A DNA stretch of 64,000 nucleotides from Buchnera aphidicola str. Ua (Uroleucon ambrosiae). Its GTDB lineage: Bacteria; Pseudomonadota; Gammaproteobacteria; Enterobacterales; Enterobacteriaceae. This document shows positions 54,902-64,000 of this stretch, piece after piece; position 1 is the first letter of the stretch; every line of letters begins with the position of its first letter. The stretch spans positions 124,001 to 188,000 of the forward strand of contig NC_017259.1 of the NCBI RefSeq assembly GCF_000225465.1, read 5' to 3'. A program made the translations under genes and the position numbers. The notes under the pieces are model-generated. The model saw only the letters and a program-made list of their open reading frames with translations. It was not told the origin of the DNA and did not search any database.

Positions 54902-56119
54902 ATGGATAATAAATTGAAGAATTTAATTTTAGTTTTAAATTGTGGTAGTTCGTCTATAAAATTTGCAATTTTAGATCCTAAAAATAAAAAAAAATATTTA
55001 TATGGTATTGTAGAATGTTTATTTCTATCTAATACATATGTTAAATGGACTTGTTTAAAAAAACAATATAATAAAAAAATAGGTTCACATATAAACCATA
55101 AAGATGCTTTAAATTTTATTATAGATCATATTTTATTAAAACAAAAAAGCATTTGTCAAAAAATAATTGGTATAGGACACAGAGTAGTACATGGAGGTAA
55201 TCAAATCAAACAATCTATTTTAATTGATGATTATGTGATAGATTGTATTAAAAATGCTACTTGTTTTGCTCCATTGCACAATCCAGCTAATTTAATTGGA
55301 ATTAAAACTATTATAAAAAAATATTCTATTTTATCAAATTTTAACGTAGCAGTTTTTGATACTTCTTTTTATCAAAACATGCCTGAAACTTCTTTTTTAT
55401 ATGCTATACCATATAAATTTTATAAGAAACATGGAATTAGACGTTATGGTGCTCATGGTATTAGTCATAATTATATAGCTCATGAAATGGGGATTATTTT
55501 AAATAAAAAATTCAATTCTTTAAATATTATTACATGTCATTTAGGAAATGGATGTTCAATTTCAGCTATCTGTAATGGAATATGTGTCGATACTTCTATG
55601 GGTTTGACTCCTTTAGAAGGATTAGTTATGGGAACTCGTAGTGGAGATATAGATCCTTCAATTATTTTTTTTATGCATAAACAACTTAATATTAGTATCG
55701 ATAAAATTGAAATGATTTTAAATAAACAATCAGGATTATTAGGTCTTAGTGAAATTAGTAGTGATTTTCGTTATTTTGAAAAAGCATATAATTTAGAAAA
55801 AGCTGCAAAAAGATCTGTTCAGGTATTTTGTCATCGTTTATCTAAATATATTTCTGGCTATATGAGTTTAATGGAAAATCGTTTAGATGCAGTAGTATTT
55901 ACTGGAGGTATTGGAGAAAATGTATCTTTAATTAGAGAATTAACATTTTCTAAACTAGCTTTATTAAATTTTAAAATTGATTTAAAGCTTAATTATTTAA
56001 CTGTAGGAGGAAAATCAGGATTAATTACTGAATCTAGGTCTCGTCCAGTATTCGTCATTGCAACAAATGAAGAATTAGCAATAGCTCAAGAAACTATTAA
56101 TATAATCAATAAAAAATAA
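54902..56119 (+). CDS. ackA: Acetate kinase
   Basis: 405 residues (E. coli 400). It interconverts acetyl phosphate and acetate with ADP/ATP. ASKHA-fold motifs: LVLNCGSSSIKFAI at the N-terminus, GIGHRVVHGG (Arg91 region), FDTSFYQNMPE, RRYGAHGISHNY (His180 region), CHLGNGCSI, MGTRSGDIDPSI (Arg241 region) and VFTGGIGENV. It is followed by pta after about 52 bases, the same ackA-pta pair as E. coli, giving substrate-level ATP from acetyl-CoA. Confidence 0.98.
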   Translation: MDNKLKNLILVLNCGSSSIKFAILDPKNKKKYLYGIVECLFLSNTYVKWTCLKKQYNKKIGSHINHKDALNFIIDHILLKQKSICQKIIGIGHRVVHGGNQIKQSILIDDYVIDCIKNATCFAPLHNPANLIGIKTIIKKYSILSNFNVAVFDTSFYQNMPETSFLYAIPYKFYKKHGIRRYGAHGISHNYIAHEMGIILNKKFNSLNIITCHLGNGCSISAICNGICVDTSMGLTPLEGLVMGTRSGDIDPSIIFFMHKQLNISIDKIEMILNKQSGLLGLSEISSDFRYFEKAYNLEKAAKRSVQVFCHRLSKYISGYMSLMENRLDAVVFTGGIGENVSLIRELTFSKLALLNFKIDLKLNYLTVGGKSGLITESRSRPVFVIATNEELAIAQETINIINKK

Positions 56120-56171
56120 TAGTTATTTTAGTATTATTGTGATTCATATAATAAAATATATAGGAATAATT

Positions 56172-58307
56172 ATGTCACGTATTATAATGTTAATTCCTTT
56201 AGATAAACATGTTGGTTTAACCGCAATTAGTTTGAGTATGCTGTATTTTTTTAATAAAAAAAATAACAATAATCCATCTAAGCAATCTATGTTGTATTTT
56301 TCTTGTATAAAAAATCAATTAGACTATAGTACATTAATTATTAATAAATATTTTTCAAAAATTATTCATACTTTAAAAAATATAGATTTTTCTAAATTTT
56401 TTTTTGAATCTCCAGAATACTTAGCTTTATTTGAACATATTATGGATATTTGTTATAAAAAAAAATTATCATATGAATTAATTTTGATTAAAGGTATCAA
56501 TAAGCATGAGCATATTCATGCTGAAAAAATTAATTATGATCTTGCACAAAATTTAAATGCAGAAGTAATATTTATAGATAATTTAAAAAATGATTCTGTA
56601 GAATATGTTATAAATAAAGAAAAAAAAATAAATTTTTTTTTAGAAAAAAGAAAATATAAAAATATTTTAGGTATTATTTTTAATAAAATTCATAATCCTT
56701 TTTTAATAGATAAAAAGTATTCTTTTATAGATAAATTAGCAATTTTAAAAGAACATAAAAATAAAATTAGAGACATAGTTATATCTAAAGAATTTTTTAA
56801 AGATCATTTTTTTTCAATTATTGCTTATATTCCTTGGAATAGAAAGATTTTAAATATAAATACAGTAGATATTTTAAATTTTCTCAATATTAATGATGTG
56901 TATTTAATTAAAAAGAGCACGAATATTATAGAAGAAATTATGATATTTGATGAAAGTTATGAAAATATGTTAAATAAAACATATGTAAATACTTTAATAA
57001 TAATTCCTTTTAGTCGTATAGATAATTTTATAGATATAATAAAATTATTAGATTTTAAAAAAAATAAAATTCAGTGTGTGATATTAACTGGAATATCAGT
57101 ATCAAAAGCAAATATCATTTTTTCTTGTAAATTTTTAATAAAAAAATCTATTTCTATTTTTTTTACAAAAAAAAATACCATGGAAATATTATCTCAATTA
57201 GATAATTTTAATTTTAATCTTCATTTAAAAAATGAAATATATATTAAAAAATTACAAAAATTTATTACTAGTTTTTTTTGTATATCTAATAAATTTTTTT
57301 TAAATAAAAAAAATAATTATATAAAAAAATATTCACCAAAAGAATTTTGTTATTATATAAAATTATTATCTAAAATAAAAAATAAACGTATTATATTACC
57401 TGAATCATATGAAGTACGAATTTTAAAAGCAGTTTCAATATGTGAATCTGAAAAAATTGCACAATGTATTTTATTAGGTGATGCTAAAAAAATTTACCAA
57501 ATAGCATATGATAATAATATTAATTTAAGTAAAAATATTGAAATAATTAATCCTATTTTAATAAAAAAGAAATATATTTCTCGTCTTATAGATATTCGAA
57601 AAGATAAAGGAATGAATGAATCTATTGCTAAGAAACAGATAGAAGATAATATGGTTCTAGCAACTTTAATATTAGAAGATAATAAAGTAGATGGTTTAGT
57701 TTCTGGATCAGTAAATACTACATCAGATACTATACGTCCAGCATTACAAATTATTAAAACATATCCTAATAATCATTTAGTTTCATCAATTTTTTTTATG
57801 TTACTTTCAAATACAGTATTAGTTTATGGTGATTGTGCTATTAATATCGATCCGAATGCAGAAGAATTAGCAATGATTGCAATTCAATCTGCAGATTCAT
57901 CAAAAATGTTCGATATAGAACCACGTATTGCTATGTTGTCTTATTCTACTGGTTATTCTGGATTTGGGTATCAAGTTGAAAAAGTTAGACACGCAACTGC
58001 TATTATTCAAAAACAAAGACCAGATTTAATTATTGATGGTCCTATTCAGTATGATGCTGCTATTTCAGAAACTATTTCTAAATTAAAATCACCACATTCA
58101 CCGATTTTAGGATCGGCGAATATATTGATCTTTCCAGACTTAAACTCTGGTAATATAGCTTATAAAGCAGTTCAACGTTCTGCAAATATTGTTTCTATTG
58201 GTCCAATGTTGCAAGGATTAAGGAAACCGGTAAATGATTTATCACGAGGAGCTTCGGTAGAAGAAATCATTTATACTATTGCATTAACATCAATTCAAGT
58301 TAAATAA
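56172..58307 (+). CDS. pta: Phosphate acetyltransferase
   Basis: 711 residues from ATG 56172 (E. coli 714), beginning MSRIIMLIPLDKHVGLTAIS. The frame extends to a GTG at 56139, but the added residues do not match and AGGAAT lies just before 56172. The N-terminal P-loop-like half (1 to about 370) is weakly conserved and very Lys/Ile/Asn-rich. The C-terminal catalytic PTA domain from about residue 395 is well kept: IILPESYEVRILKA, DGLVSGSVNTTSDTIRPALQ, SYSTGYSGFG, IDGPIQYDAA and ILIFPDLNSGNIAYK. The divergent front half suggests relaxed constraint on regulation. Converges on yfaE. Confidence 0.96.
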   Translation: MSRIIMLIPLDKHVGLTAISLSMLYFFNKKNNNNPSKQSMLYFSCIKNQLDYSTLIINKYFSKIIHTLKNIDFSKFFFESPEYLALFEHIMDICYKKKLSYELILIKGINKHEHIHAEKINYDLAQNLNAEVIFIDNLKNDSVEYVINKEKKINFFLEKRKYKNILGIIFNKIHNPFLIDKKYSFIDKLAILKEHKNKIRDIVISKEFFKDHFFSIIAYIPWNRKILNINTVDILNFLNINDVYLIKKSTNIIEEIMIFDESYENMLNKTYVNTLIIIPFSRIDNFIDIIKLLDFKKNKIQCVILTGISVSKANIIFSCKFLIKKSISIFFTKKNTMEILSQLDNFNFNLHLKNEIYIKKLQKFITSFFCISNKFFLNKKNNYIKKYSPKEFCYYIKLLSKIKNKRIILPESYEVRILKAVSICESEKIAQCILLGDAKKIYQIAYDNNINLSKNIEIINPILIKKKYISRLIDIRKDKGMNESIAKKQIEDNMVLATLILEDNKVDGLVSGSVNTTSDTIRPALQIIKTYPNNHLVSSIFFMLLSNTVLVYGDCAINIDPNAEELAMIAIQSADSSKMFDIEPRIAMLSYSTGYSGFGYQVEKVRHATAIIQKQRPDLIIDGPIQYDAAISETISKLKSPHSPILGSANILIFPDLNSGNIAYKAVQRSANIVSIGPMLQGLRKPVNDLSRGASVEEIIYTIALTSIQVK

Positions 58308-58316
58308 AAAATATTT

Positions 58317-58580
58317 TTATATTTTAATTACAATATTACCATAAGGTATACAACAACATGGAAGAATGTCTTGTGATGTAAATAAAGCAGCCATAGGCTG
58401 TTTTATTAAATAACGTATTTTCCCTTGTATTAATTCAATTCTGCATAAACCACAATATCCAGAACAGCATTGATGTGATATATTAATTTCATTTTTTTTT
58501 AATATTAATAATAGTGAAATATTTTTTTTATAAATAATTTTTTTTTTAATATTAATTATTGTAATAATGTTATATTGCAT
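58317..58580 (-). CDS. yfaE: 2Fe-2S ferredoxin YfaE
   Basis: 87 residues (E. coli 84). A plant-type ferredoxin that helps maintain the diferric-tyrosyl radical cofactor of NrdB. Cluster cysteines are in SHQCCSGYCGLCRIEL near residues 37-52 and in the C-terminal LPCCCIPYGN. It follows nrdB by 3 bases, so it is co-transcribed with nrdAB as in E. coli. The N-terminal third is highly AT-biased. Confidence 0.94.
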   Translation of the reverse strand: MQYNIITIINIKKKIIYKKNISLLLILKKNEINISHQCCSGYCGLCRIELIQGKIRYLIKQPMAALFTSQDILPCCCIPYGNIVIKI

Positions 58581-58583
58581 ACT

Positions 58584-59714
58584 TTATAATTTAAATGTTT
58601 TAAATTCATTATCAGATATTTCTGAATCAATTTGACCAACTAAATAAGAACTAATTTCTGTTTCTTGAGGAGCATTTTGTACATAATCAGAATTTAACCA
58701 ATTGTTAATCCAAGGAATAGGATTTGATTGTTTTTTAAAAATAGTGTTAAAACCTATTGCTTGCATACGAATATTTGTAATATATTCTATATATTGAAAA
58801 AGAATATCTTTATTTAATCCAAGCATAGAACCATTTTGAAATAAATATTCAGCCCATTTTTTTTCTTGTTGTACAGCTGAAATAAATATATTGATAGCTT
58901 CTTGTTTGCATTCTGAAACTATATTTTTCATATTATTATCATTTTCTATATTACTTAAAATATTTAATATATGCTGAGTTCCTGTTAAATGCAATGCTTC
59001 ATCACGAGCTATTAATCTAATAATTTTTGCATTTCCTTCCATAATTTCTCTTTCTGCAAATGCAAATGAACATGCAAAACTTACATAAAATCTAATGGCT
59101 TCTAGTACATTAACGCTAATTAAACATAGATATAATTTTTTTTTTAATAAATTTAAATTTATATTAATTTTTTTTTGATTAATTACATGTGAACTTTCTC
59201 CAAATAAATGCCAATAACTAGTCATGTTAATTAATTCATCGTAATAAATAGAAATATTTTGTGCTCGATCGTTTATATGTTTATTTGATATGATATCATC
59301 AAAAACTAGAGAAGGAGTATTAAAAATATTTCTAATAATATGCGTATAAGAACGTGAGTGAATCGTTTCTGAAAATGACCATGTTTCAATCCATGTTTCT
59401 AATTCAGGGATGGATATAATTGGTAAAAAAGCTATATTTGGACTTCTTCCTTGAATTGAATCAAGTAATGTTTGATATTGTAAATTGCTAATAAAAATAT
59501 GTTTTTCATGATCAGGTAAATTTTGAAAATCTATTCTATCACGAGATAAATCTATTTCTTCAGGTCTCCAAAAAAATGATAATTGTTTTTCAATTAACTG
59601 TTCAAAGATATTATATTTTTGTTGATCATATCGCGCAATATTGACAGGTTGTCCAAAAAACATTGGTTCTTTAAGTTGATTATTTTTTTTTTTTGAAAAA
59701 ATAGTATAAGACAT
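58584..59714 (-). CDS. nrdB: Ribonucleoside-diphosphate reductase 1 beta subunit
   Basis: 376 residues, the E. coli length. It houses the diiron-tyrosyl radical of class Ia RNR. Ligand and radical segments: [39 protein letters not shown] (with the radical Tyr region), [18 protein letters not shown] and [16 protein letters not shown]. The C-terminus ([20 protein letters not shown]) carries the NrdA-binding tail. Between nrdA and yfaE in one operon. No other RNR class is seen in the window. Confidence 0.98.
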   Translation of the reverse strand: MSYTIFSKKKNNQLKEPMFFGQPVNIARYDQQKYNIFEQLIEKQLSFFWRPEEIDLSRDRIDFQNLPDHEKHIFISNLQYQTLLDSIQGRSPNIAFLPIISIPELETWIETWSFSETIHSRSYTHIIRNIFNTPSLVFDDIISNKHINDRAQNISIYYDELINMTSYWHLFGESSHVINQKKININLNLLKKKLYLCLISVNVLEAIRFYVSFACSFAFAEREIMEGNAKIIRLIARDEALHLTGTQHILNILSNIENDNNMKNIVSECKQEAINIFISAVQQEKKWAEYLFQNGSMLGLNKDILFQYIEYITNIRMQAIGFNTIFKKQSNPIPWINNWLNSDYVQNAPQETEISSYLVGQIDSEISDNEFKTFKL

Positions 59715-59756
59715 AATATTTGTCCTAAGATTAAATGTAATTTTATATTATACATT

Positions 59757-62042
59757 TTATATAGTACATGCACCACTGTCACATATATTTTCTAATGTAG
59801 AATCGAATATAATATCTTGATGATCCTCAGAACCATCTCGAGTATTTTGATAGTATAGTGTTTTAATGCCTAGTTTATAAGCTAAAAGTAAATCATATAA
59901 AAGTTGTTTCATAGGAATTTTATTATTTATAAATTTTTTTGGATCATAATTAGTATTAACTGAAATCGATTGATCAATAAATTTTTGCATGATCCCCGCA
60001 AGTTGTAAATATCCTGTATTATTTGGAATATCCCAAAGTAATTCATATTGTGATTTTAGATTTTTATATTCTGGTACTACTTGTCTTAAAATGCCATCTT
60101 TAGATACTTTAATACTAATGAAACCTCTTGGTGGTTCAATACCATTTGTTGCATTAGATATTTGTGAAGATGTTTCTGAAGGCATTAAAGCAGATAGTGT
60201 CGAATTCCTTAAACCATGTTTTTTAATTTTTAAACGTAATAAATCCCAATCTAAGTGTAGTGGTTCATGACATATTTCATCAATATCTTTTTTATATGTA
60301 TCAATAGGCAGCTTTCCTAAATAATAATTAGTGTGATGAAATAAAGAACATTTTCCTTTTTCTTTTGCAAGTTCACATGATGCATCTAATAAGTAATATT
60401 GTATTGCTTCAAATGTTTTATGTGTTAAATTTTTTGCGCTTCCATCTGAATAACGAACTTTATTTTTTGCTAAATAATAAGCAAAATTGATGACACCAAT
60501 TCCAAGAGCACGTCTGGATATCGCTGATTTTTTAGCTGCTAAAATTGGATAATTTTGATATTCTAATATCTCGTCGAGTGCACGTACAGATAATATTGTT
60601 AGTTCTTTTAATTCCTTAAGATCACGAATTACACCTAAATTTAATGCTGATAATGTGCATAGCGCAATTTCTCCTTGAGTATCATCAATATTGTTTAGTG
60701 CTTTAGTTGGCAAAGTGATTTCTAAACATAAATTAGATTGTTTTATTGGAGATAGTAAAGGATTAAATGCGCTATGTGTATTACAATGATCAACATGTTG
60801 TATATAAATTCGTCCAGTTGAAGTTCTTTCTTGCATGATTAATGAAAATAATTCTACTGCTTTAATAGTTTTTTTTCTTATTTTGTTATTATTTTCATAA
60901 TTTACATACAATTCTTTAAATTTTTCTTGATTAGAAAAAAAAACTTCATATAAATCAGGTACATCAGAAGGACTAAATAAGGTAATTATGCCTCTTGATA
61001 ACATTCTCTGATACATGAATTTATTAATTTGAAGAGCGTAATCAAGATGACGTACTCTGTTTTCTTCTACTCCTCTATTGTTTTTTAAAACTAGTAAACT
61101 TTCTACTTCAAAATGCCAAATTGGATAGAAAATTGTTGCAGCTCCACCTCTAACACCACCTTGTGAACATGATTTTACAGCACTTTGAAAATATTTATAA
61201 AAAGGTATGCAACCAGTATGAAAAGCTTCGCCATTTCTAATTGGACTACCTAATGCGCGAATTTTCCCGGCATTAATTCCAATTCCTGCACGTTGAGAAA
61301 CATATTTAACAACAGCACTAGCAGTAGCATTAATAGAATTTAAATTATCAGCACATTCAATTAACACACAAGAACTAAATTGACGAGTTGGTGTTCTCAC
61401 TCCAGACATAATAGGTGTAGGTAATGAAATTTTAAAAGTTGAAATAGCATTATAAAAACGTTCAATATAATTCATTCGGATATTTTTTGGATATTGAGAA
61501 AATATACATGCAGATATTAAAATGTACAGAAATTGTGCACTTTCATATATTTCTCCACTAATGCGATTTTGTATTAAATATTTACCTTCTAATTGTTTTA
61601 CAGCTGCATATGAAAAATTCATATCTCGCCAATGATCAATAAAAGAGTTCATATGTATAAATTCTGAATAAGAATAGTTATATAATAGTTCTTTATCATA
61701 TTTTCCTAATTTTACCATTTTTTTAACATGATCATATAATTCTGGTGGTGTAAATTGACCATATGCTTTTTTTCTAAGATGAAAAATTGCTAATCTTGCG
61801 GCCATATATTGATAGTCTGGTGTTTCTTGCGAGATTAGATCAGCCGCAGCTTTAATAATTGTTTCATGAATATTAATAGTTGTAATGTTATTATAAAATT
61901 GAATTCGAGAACATAATTCAACTTGTGATACAGATACATCATGAAGTCCTGCTGATGCCCAATTTAATACCTTGTGAATTTTATCTAAATTAATTTTTTC
62001 TTTTCTTCCATCACGTTTAGTAACAAAAATATTATTTTTCAT
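59757..62042 (-). CDS. nrdA: Ribonucleoside-diphosphate reductase 1 alpha subunit
   Basis: 761 residues, the E. coli length. Catalytic subunit reducing NDPs to dNDPs. The ATP-cone at the N-terminus begins VTKRDGRKEKINLDKIHKVL. The active-site cysteines are in TRQFSSCVLIECAD (Cys225 region), QSNLCLEITLP (Cys439/Glu441) and GEIALCTLSALN (Cys462). Radical-relay tyrosines lie in TLYYQNTRDG near 730, and the redox pair at the C-terminus is in NICDSGACTI. It leads the nrdA-nrdB-yfaE operon, about 82 bases after gyrA. Confidence 0.98.
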   Translation of the reverse strand: MKNNIFVTKRDGRKEKINLDKIHKVLNWASAGLHDVSVSQVELCSRIQFYNNITTINIHETIIKAAADLISQETPDYQYMAARLAIFHLRKKAYGQFTPPELYDHVKKMVKLGKYDKELLYNYSYSEFIHMNSFIDHWRDMNFSYAAVKQLEGKYLIQNRISGEIYESAQFLYILISACIFSQYPKNIRMNYIERFYNAISTFKISLPTPIMSGVRTPTRQFSSCVLIECADNLNSINATASAVVKYVSQRAGIGINAGKIRALGSPIRNGEAFHTGCIPFYKYFQSAVKSCSQGGVRGGAATIFYPIWHFEVESLLVLKNNRGVEENRVRHLDYALQINKFMYQRMLSRGIITLFSPSDVPDLYEVFFSNQEKFKELYVNYENNNKIRKKTIKAVELFSLIMQERTSTGRIYIQHVDHCNTHSAFNPLLSPIKQSNLCLEITLPTKALNNIDDTQGEIALCTLSALNLGVIRDLKELKELTILSVRALDEILEYQNYPILAAKKSAISRRALGIGVINFAYYLAKNKVRYSDGSAKNLTHKTFEAIQYYLLDASCELAKEKGKCSLFHHTNYYLGKLPIDTYKKDIDEICHEPLHLDWDLLRLKIKKHGLRNSTLSALMPSETSSQISNATNGIEPPRGFISIKVSKDGILRQVVPEYKNLKSQYELLWDIPNNTGYLQLAGIMQKFIDQSISVNTNYDPKKFINNKIPMKQLLYDLLLAYKLGIKTLYYQNTRDGSEDHQDIIFDSTLENICDSGACTI

Positions 62043-62124
62043 AATAAATTTAACTTATTTTAAAAAGTACAAAGATGTATTGATTTTTATTTTATTTATT
62101 TTAAAAACTATAAATAAATATTAT

Positions 62125-64000
62125 TTATATAGGTTCGATAATTCTTTGTAAAGCAACAACTTGTTCTTTTTTTGATGTTCTTATTAATATGACACCTTGT
62201 GTATTACGTCCTAATATTCCAATTTCTGATACTCTAATTCTGACTAATGTACCTGCATTAGTAATCATCATAATTTGATCTTTTTCAAAAACTTGTATTG
62301 CTCCTATAATTTTTCCATTTTTTTTTGTAATTTTAATTGATATTACACCTTGTGTTGCGCGTGATTTAATAGGAAAATCAATTATTTTTGTACGTTTTCC
62401 ATATCCATTTTCTGTTGCTATTAAAATAGATCCTTCATTTTTAGGAACTATTAATGATACAACTTTATCGTTTTTCTTAATTTTAATACCTTTAACTCCA
62501 GAAGCAGTTCTACCCATTGTTCTAACACTATTTTCTAAAAATTGTACTACTTTTCCATTTTGTGTAAATAACATAATATGATTGTTACCGTTTGTCAGAG
62601 CTACCCCAATTAATTCATCATGCTCATGTAAATTAATAGCTATAATTCCGGAAAATCTAGGTTTTTTAAATTGTTTTAAAGAACTTTTTTTTACTATTCC
62701 ATATGCAGTAGTCATAAAGATATTAAGATTATCTTGATATTCATTTACTGGTAATATAGCTGTAATTCTTTCATTAGTACTTAATGGTAACAGATTAACT
62801 ATAGGTTTACCTTTAGCATGTCTACTAGATTCCGGTAATTGATATACTTTCATCCAATATAAAATACCTTTACTAGAAAAACATAATATTGTGTCATGTG
62901 TATTTGCTATAACTAAACTTTCTATAAAATCTTTTTCTTTTATTTTTGCAGCTGATTTTCCTTTTCCACCACGTCTTTGAGCATTATAATCAGACAGTGG
63001 TTGATATTTTACATATCCTGAATGAGATAACGTAACTACTACATCTTCTTGGGTAATTAAATCTTCGATATTAATATTAGGATGATTATTAGTAATTTTT
63101 GTCCGTCTTTTATCACTAAAATTATTTTGTATTGATAATAATTCTGATTTAATGACATTTAACATGCAATTGGGATTGTCAAGTATTTCTTTTAATTCTT
63201 GTTGTCTTTTTTTTAAATCATTATATTCTAAAAGAATTTTTTTTTGTTCTAAATTTGTTAATTTATGTAAACGTAAATCTAATATAGCTTGTGCTTGTAT
63301 TTTACTAAAAAAATATTTTTTATTATCAGATTGAGGTAATATTATATTTTTTGATTGTGTAAAATTATATTTTTTTATATCTTCAGACATCCATTGTTTT
63401 TGAATTATTGCATTTTTAGCATCAGTTGAGTTACCTGAAAGTTTGATAAGCTCAATAATTAAATTAATATTTATAAATGCAGTGTTAAATCCTTCTAGAA
63501 TATGAATACGATTTGATATCTTATTTAATTCAAAAATACTACGTCTGATAATTATTTCTTGTCTATGAGATAAAAAATTTTTTAATATTTCTTTTAAAGA
63601 TAAAACTTTTGGCTGTCCGTGACATAAAGCTACCATATTAATACCAAAAGATATTTGCAATGGAGTTAAAGCGTATAATTGATTTAAAATTATTTCAGAT
63701 ATTGTTTCTCGTTTAACTTCTACAACAATTCTCATACCATCTTTGTCAGACTCATCACGTAAAGCAGTAATACCATCAATTCTTTTATCTTTTACTAATT
63801 CTGCTATTTTTTCAATTAAACGTGATTTATTCACTTGATACGGTATTTCATCAAATATAATAGATTCTTTTTTGTTTTTTTTGTTTTTTTCAATTTTATT
63901 ACGTGCTCGAATATAAATTTTACCTTTTCCTGTACGATAAGCCTCTTCAATACCTGATGTTCCGTTAATAATACCTGCTGTTGGAAAATCTGGTCCTGGA
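62125..64000 (-). CDS. gyrA: DNA gyrase subunit A, C-terminal part (5' end outside window)
   Basis: The frame is open to the window edge. It encodes about 624 residues from [19 protein letters not shown] in the breakage-reunion domain to the end. After the coiled coil comes [11 protein letters not shown], then the C-terminal DNA-wrapping pinwheel with the GyrA box QRRGGKG and repeated blades ([33 protein letters not shown]). It stops at IIEPI; E. coli GyrA continues with an acidic tail of about 35 residues, so that regulatory tail is missing. A Lys/Asn insert (EKNKKNKKE) coded by A-runs lies in a surface segment, in frame. GyrA with GyrB introduces negative supercoils. Confidence 0.98.
   Translation of the reverse strand, partial: PGPDFPTAGIINGTSGIEEAYRTGKGKIYIRARNKIEKNKKNKKESIIFDEIPYQVNKSRLIEKIAELVKDKRIDGITALRDESDKDGMRIVVEVKRETISEIILNQLYALTPLQISFGINMVALCHGQPKVLSLKEILKNFLSHRQEIIIRRSIFELNKISNRIHILEGFNTAFININLIIELIKLSGNSTDAKNAIIQKQWMSEDIKKYNFTQSKNIILPQSDNKKYFFSKIQAQAILDLRLHKLTNLEQKKILLEYNDLKKRQQELKEILDNPNCMLNVIKSELLSIQNNFSDKRRTKITNNHPNINIEDLITQEDVVVTLSHSGYVKYQPLSDYNAQRRGGKGKSAAKIKEKDFIESLVIANTHDTILCFSSKGILYWMKVYQLPESSRHAKGKPIVNLLPLSTNERITAILPVNEYQDNLNIFMTTAYGIVKKSSLKQFKKPRFSGIIAINLHEHDELIGVALTNGNNHIMLFTQNGKVVQFLENSVRTMGRTASGVKGIKIKKNDKVVSLIVPKNEGSILIATENGYGKRTKIIDFPIKSRATQGVISIKITKKNGKIIGAIQVFEKDQIMMITNAGTLVRIRVSEIGILGRNTQGVILIRTSKKEQVVALQRIIEPI

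Noticed and set aside
56139..56171. GTG start for pta at 56139
   Set aside because: The MSRIIML start at 56172 matches E. coli and has its own ribosome site.
63841..63910. Lys/Asn-coding A-runs in gyrA as another frameshift site
   Set aside because: The frame is continuous on both sides (RAR before, [12 protein letters not shown] after), so the runs are an in-frame insert.

Overview
The window is a stretch of a strongly AT-rich, reduced gammaproteobacterial chromosome. Its proteins are closest to Escherichia coli by motif, length and local gene order. The gene set and order point to Buchnera aphidicola, the obligate aphid endosymbiont: infC-rpmI-rplT-pheST-ihfA, glyQS, surA-ksgA-apaH, a ribF-to-folA run with carAB, dnaKJ, a complete nuo operon, and prs, prfA, ackA-pta, nrdAB and gyrA, with many E. 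coli neighbours missing. The strain cannot be named from sequence alone. I found no mobile elements, CRISPR arrays, phage genes, tRNA or rRNA genes.

Layout. 1-5523 (+): end of thrS, infC (AUU start), rpmI, rplT, a possible Phe leader peptide and attenuator, pheS, pheT, ihfA. 5524-6509: a long gene-free stretch. 6510-7971 (+): tgt, yajC. 7993-10978 (-): glyS, glyQ. 10979-11597: gene-free. 11598-12780 (+): nfo, rplY. 12867-13634 (-): yabI. 13832-16878 (+): surA, ksgA, apaH. 16897-28113 (-): folA, carB, carA, dapB, ispH, lspA, ileS and a frameshifted ribF. 28287-28550 (+): rpsT. 28610-31774 (-): dnaJ, dnaK behind a classic sigma-32 promoter. 32060-47049 (+): nuoA to nuoN. 47235-48958 (+): folC, cvpA. 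49030-50950 (-): prs, ispE. 51168-54034 (+): prfA, prmC, sirB1. 54042-54845 (-): nadE. 54902-58307 (+): ackA, pta. 58317-64000 (-): yfaE, nrdB, nrdA and the C-terminal part of gyrA.

The genes cover translation (aminoacyl-tRNA synthetases, ribosomal proteins, IF3, RF1 and its methyltransferase), energy (all of complex I, acetate kinase and phosphotransacetylase), nucleotides (Prs, CarAB, DHFR, ribonucleotide reductase), arginine/lysine precursors and isoprenoids (CarAB, DapB, IspE, IspH), DNA topology and repair (GyrA, IHF-alpha, Nfo) and folding (DnaKJ, SurA).

The most notable signal is a set of reading-frame breaks at adenine runs in otherwise well-conserved genes. nuoE is broken at A9 two codons after its start. 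ribF is broken twice, at A6 and at A6-C-A6. The 3' end of nuoF is shifted at A6. All three genes bear on the NADH/FMN input end of complex I. Poly(A) breaks rescued by transcriptional slippage are known from insect endosymbionts, so nuoE may still be expressed. The shorter ribF runs make real decay or assembly error equally possible. Other points: conserved rare starts (AUU infC, UUG carA, UUG rpsT), a dnaK promoter almost matching E. coli P1, a possible pheST attenuator, a GC-rich hairpin between dnaK and dnaJ, and substitutions in Tgt and NuoM.
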